The translations under genes and the position numbers were made by a program. This document shows, in pieces, positions 62,838 through 64,000 of a stretch of DNA of 64,000 nucleotides. The notes below the pieces were generated by a model. That model ran no database searches. It saw only the letters and a program-made list of their open reading frames with translations, and was not told the DNA's origin. How positions within the stretch are numbered: position 1 is the stretch's first letter; each line of letters opens with the position of its first letter. This DNA is from Sycon ciliatum (taxonomy: Eukaryota > Porifera > Calcarea > Leucosolenida > Sycettidae): positions 20,633,108-20,697,107 of the forward strand of contig NC_088654.1 in assembly GCF_964019385.1 (NCBI RefSeq). The letters are read 5' to 3'.

Positions 62838-64000
62838 CTACAGTGTATGCGCCGGTAGTAGACCTCATCAGGAGTATGACCCTGCTGAAGGTCATGTGGA
62901 CAGTCATGCCTGTGAATGTTCCTACACTGTACTTCTTGAAATGTATTGATCATTTTCTTCCTCCACTTATTTCTAGATAGGGTTTGTACCAAAGATATTC
63001 CATTGCAATATCCTTTCTCCTCCTCGAAAGGCACATTTTTTGGTTCTTTATCACAAGCACTTAGATACTGTTGCTATGCTTCAACAAGTTCTGTTTGGAC
63101 CCACACAACATGCTGATGCCCTTTTTCCTGACTCATGCAGAACGGCCTTCTTCCTTTTCTCACCCTATTTCACTCTGCATGGTCATGATCACACATACAT
63201 GTATGTCCATGTACATTCGACGCGTTTGCTGTGCAGTGAAGCCGAGACCCTAGGTCGGTGGAGCACATCAGACCCCGTCACCACGTCCACGATTCATGCC
63301 TGCGATGCTGCACCGCTGCTTTGCATGTCATGATTGGAAGCTGTGGCCTTAGTAAAAAAAACAACAAAAAAAAACACATACAATCATGTACATTTTGTAC
63401 ATGTACCGGCATATGTACATGTATGAGTATGGGCTCGGGGGGGGGGGGGGGGGCATCGAAGTCGGATCTTGCCGGACCAACCAAAATGGGGCTGCTACGG
63501 GCCTGTTACGGAGTCAAAAGTGGACATCTTCGACGATGCAGAGACGAAAATATAATGAAGATGGAAATGAAAATACGTTCATCTCCAAGAAGGTACTGAG
63601 TACATCAAGCACCTTCGTGTGTGTAGCTCTGTCTTTCTTGTGGAAGACTCCACAGAAAAACAATGTCGAGCTTGTTGAAACTGAAACTGCCTCTCAGTTG
63701 AAGTCGTTCAAAGAAGACATCTATTCAAGACACCATTGATCCTTTCTCAAGAACCATCGTAAGAATTTAAATCAAGTCATGGTAGCGATAAGTTTGGCGA
63801 ACTAGACCAGAGAAGTGTGAGTGTCTTGTTTTGACTGCAGGAAACTGTATTTCAATATTCTGGCTCAGCGTAGTGCTTACGCAGTTTACTGCTTCGAACA
63901 CATCTTCATTCCTACTCCCAAAATAACTCTGTTAGATTTATTGTTTCCTCTGAGACAAAAATGTGATAATACTCATAAAAAGGACACACTTCAGGCTCGT
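62838..64000. other. Stretch without recognisable gene
   Basis: 63186-63340 is weakly like 45810-45830. Poly-G at 63437-63452. A 117-aa ORF (63386-63739) has no motif. Confidence 0.35.

Noticed and set aside
63386-63739. 117-aa ORF as a host gene
   Set aside because: No recognised domain and it begins in low-complexity sequence with a poly-G run.

Overview
This is a eukaryotic, almost certainly metazoan, window. No host gene is recognisable. Nearly everything that can be named is a transposable element or its debris: Penelope-like elements (PLEs), a Ngaro-type tyrosine-recombinase retrotransposon, several non-LTR retrotransposons (LINEs), Ty3/gypsy fragments, a THAP/DDE DNA transposon, MITEs, tRNA-like repeats and many foldback repeats joined by (AAT)n microsatellites. 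The mix of PLEs, Ngaro and small hammerhead-ribozyme repeats fits a marine invertebrate such as a sponge or other early-branching animal. That is inference; no marker gene is present.

Layout. 1-5.2 kb: a foldback repeat with tRNA-like B boxes, a near-complete CR1/L2/jockey-like LINE (minus strand) and duplicated short repeats. 5.3-10.5 kb: a full Ngaro element (A1-gag-RT/RNase H-recombinase-B1-A2-B2) inserted without target duplication in a PLE hairpin arm. 10.7-14.6 kb: a PLE endonuclease fragment and PLE copy 1. 15-21.6 kb: LINE and gypsy fragments. 22.2-28.8 kb: PLE fragment, PLE copy 2 and hammerhead palindromes. 28.8-31.8 kb: tandem tRNA-like repeats and an R2/NeSL-like LINE tail. 32.5-37 kb: MITEs. 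38-39.4 kb: a LINE pseudogene. 40.8-43.4 kb: a non-autonomous Ngaro relative with minisatellite-bearing split repeats. 44-49.5 kb: PLE scraps, a dead THAP transposase and a chimeric ORF. 49.2-51.1 kb: dimeric hammerhead repeats resembling retrozymes. 51.5-58 kb: short repeats. 58.1-60.8 kb: PLE copy 3. 61-63 kb: a LINE tail and a MITE. The last 1.1 kb is unassigned.

The outstanding feature is a dense set of hammerhead self-cleaving ribozymes: 15 with intact core (CUGANGA...GAAA), complementary stems and a cleavable NUH, plus six degenerate ones. They occur in inverted PLE termini, in a large palindrome, in 175-bp and 231-bp tandem dimers, and inside a Ngaro relative. The PLE proteins are also notable: the two halves of the GIY-YIG endonuclease are separated by a long low-complexity linker carrying AT-hooks. 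Each PLE copy is 5'-truncated and capped by an inverted copy of its own 3' end.

Functionally, the PLEs could supply reverse transcriptase and endonuclease in trans to the small hammerhead repeats, whose ribozymes would process multimeric transcripts. The tRNA-like repeats keep Pol III A/B-box promoters. These links are inferred from architecture and co-occurrence.
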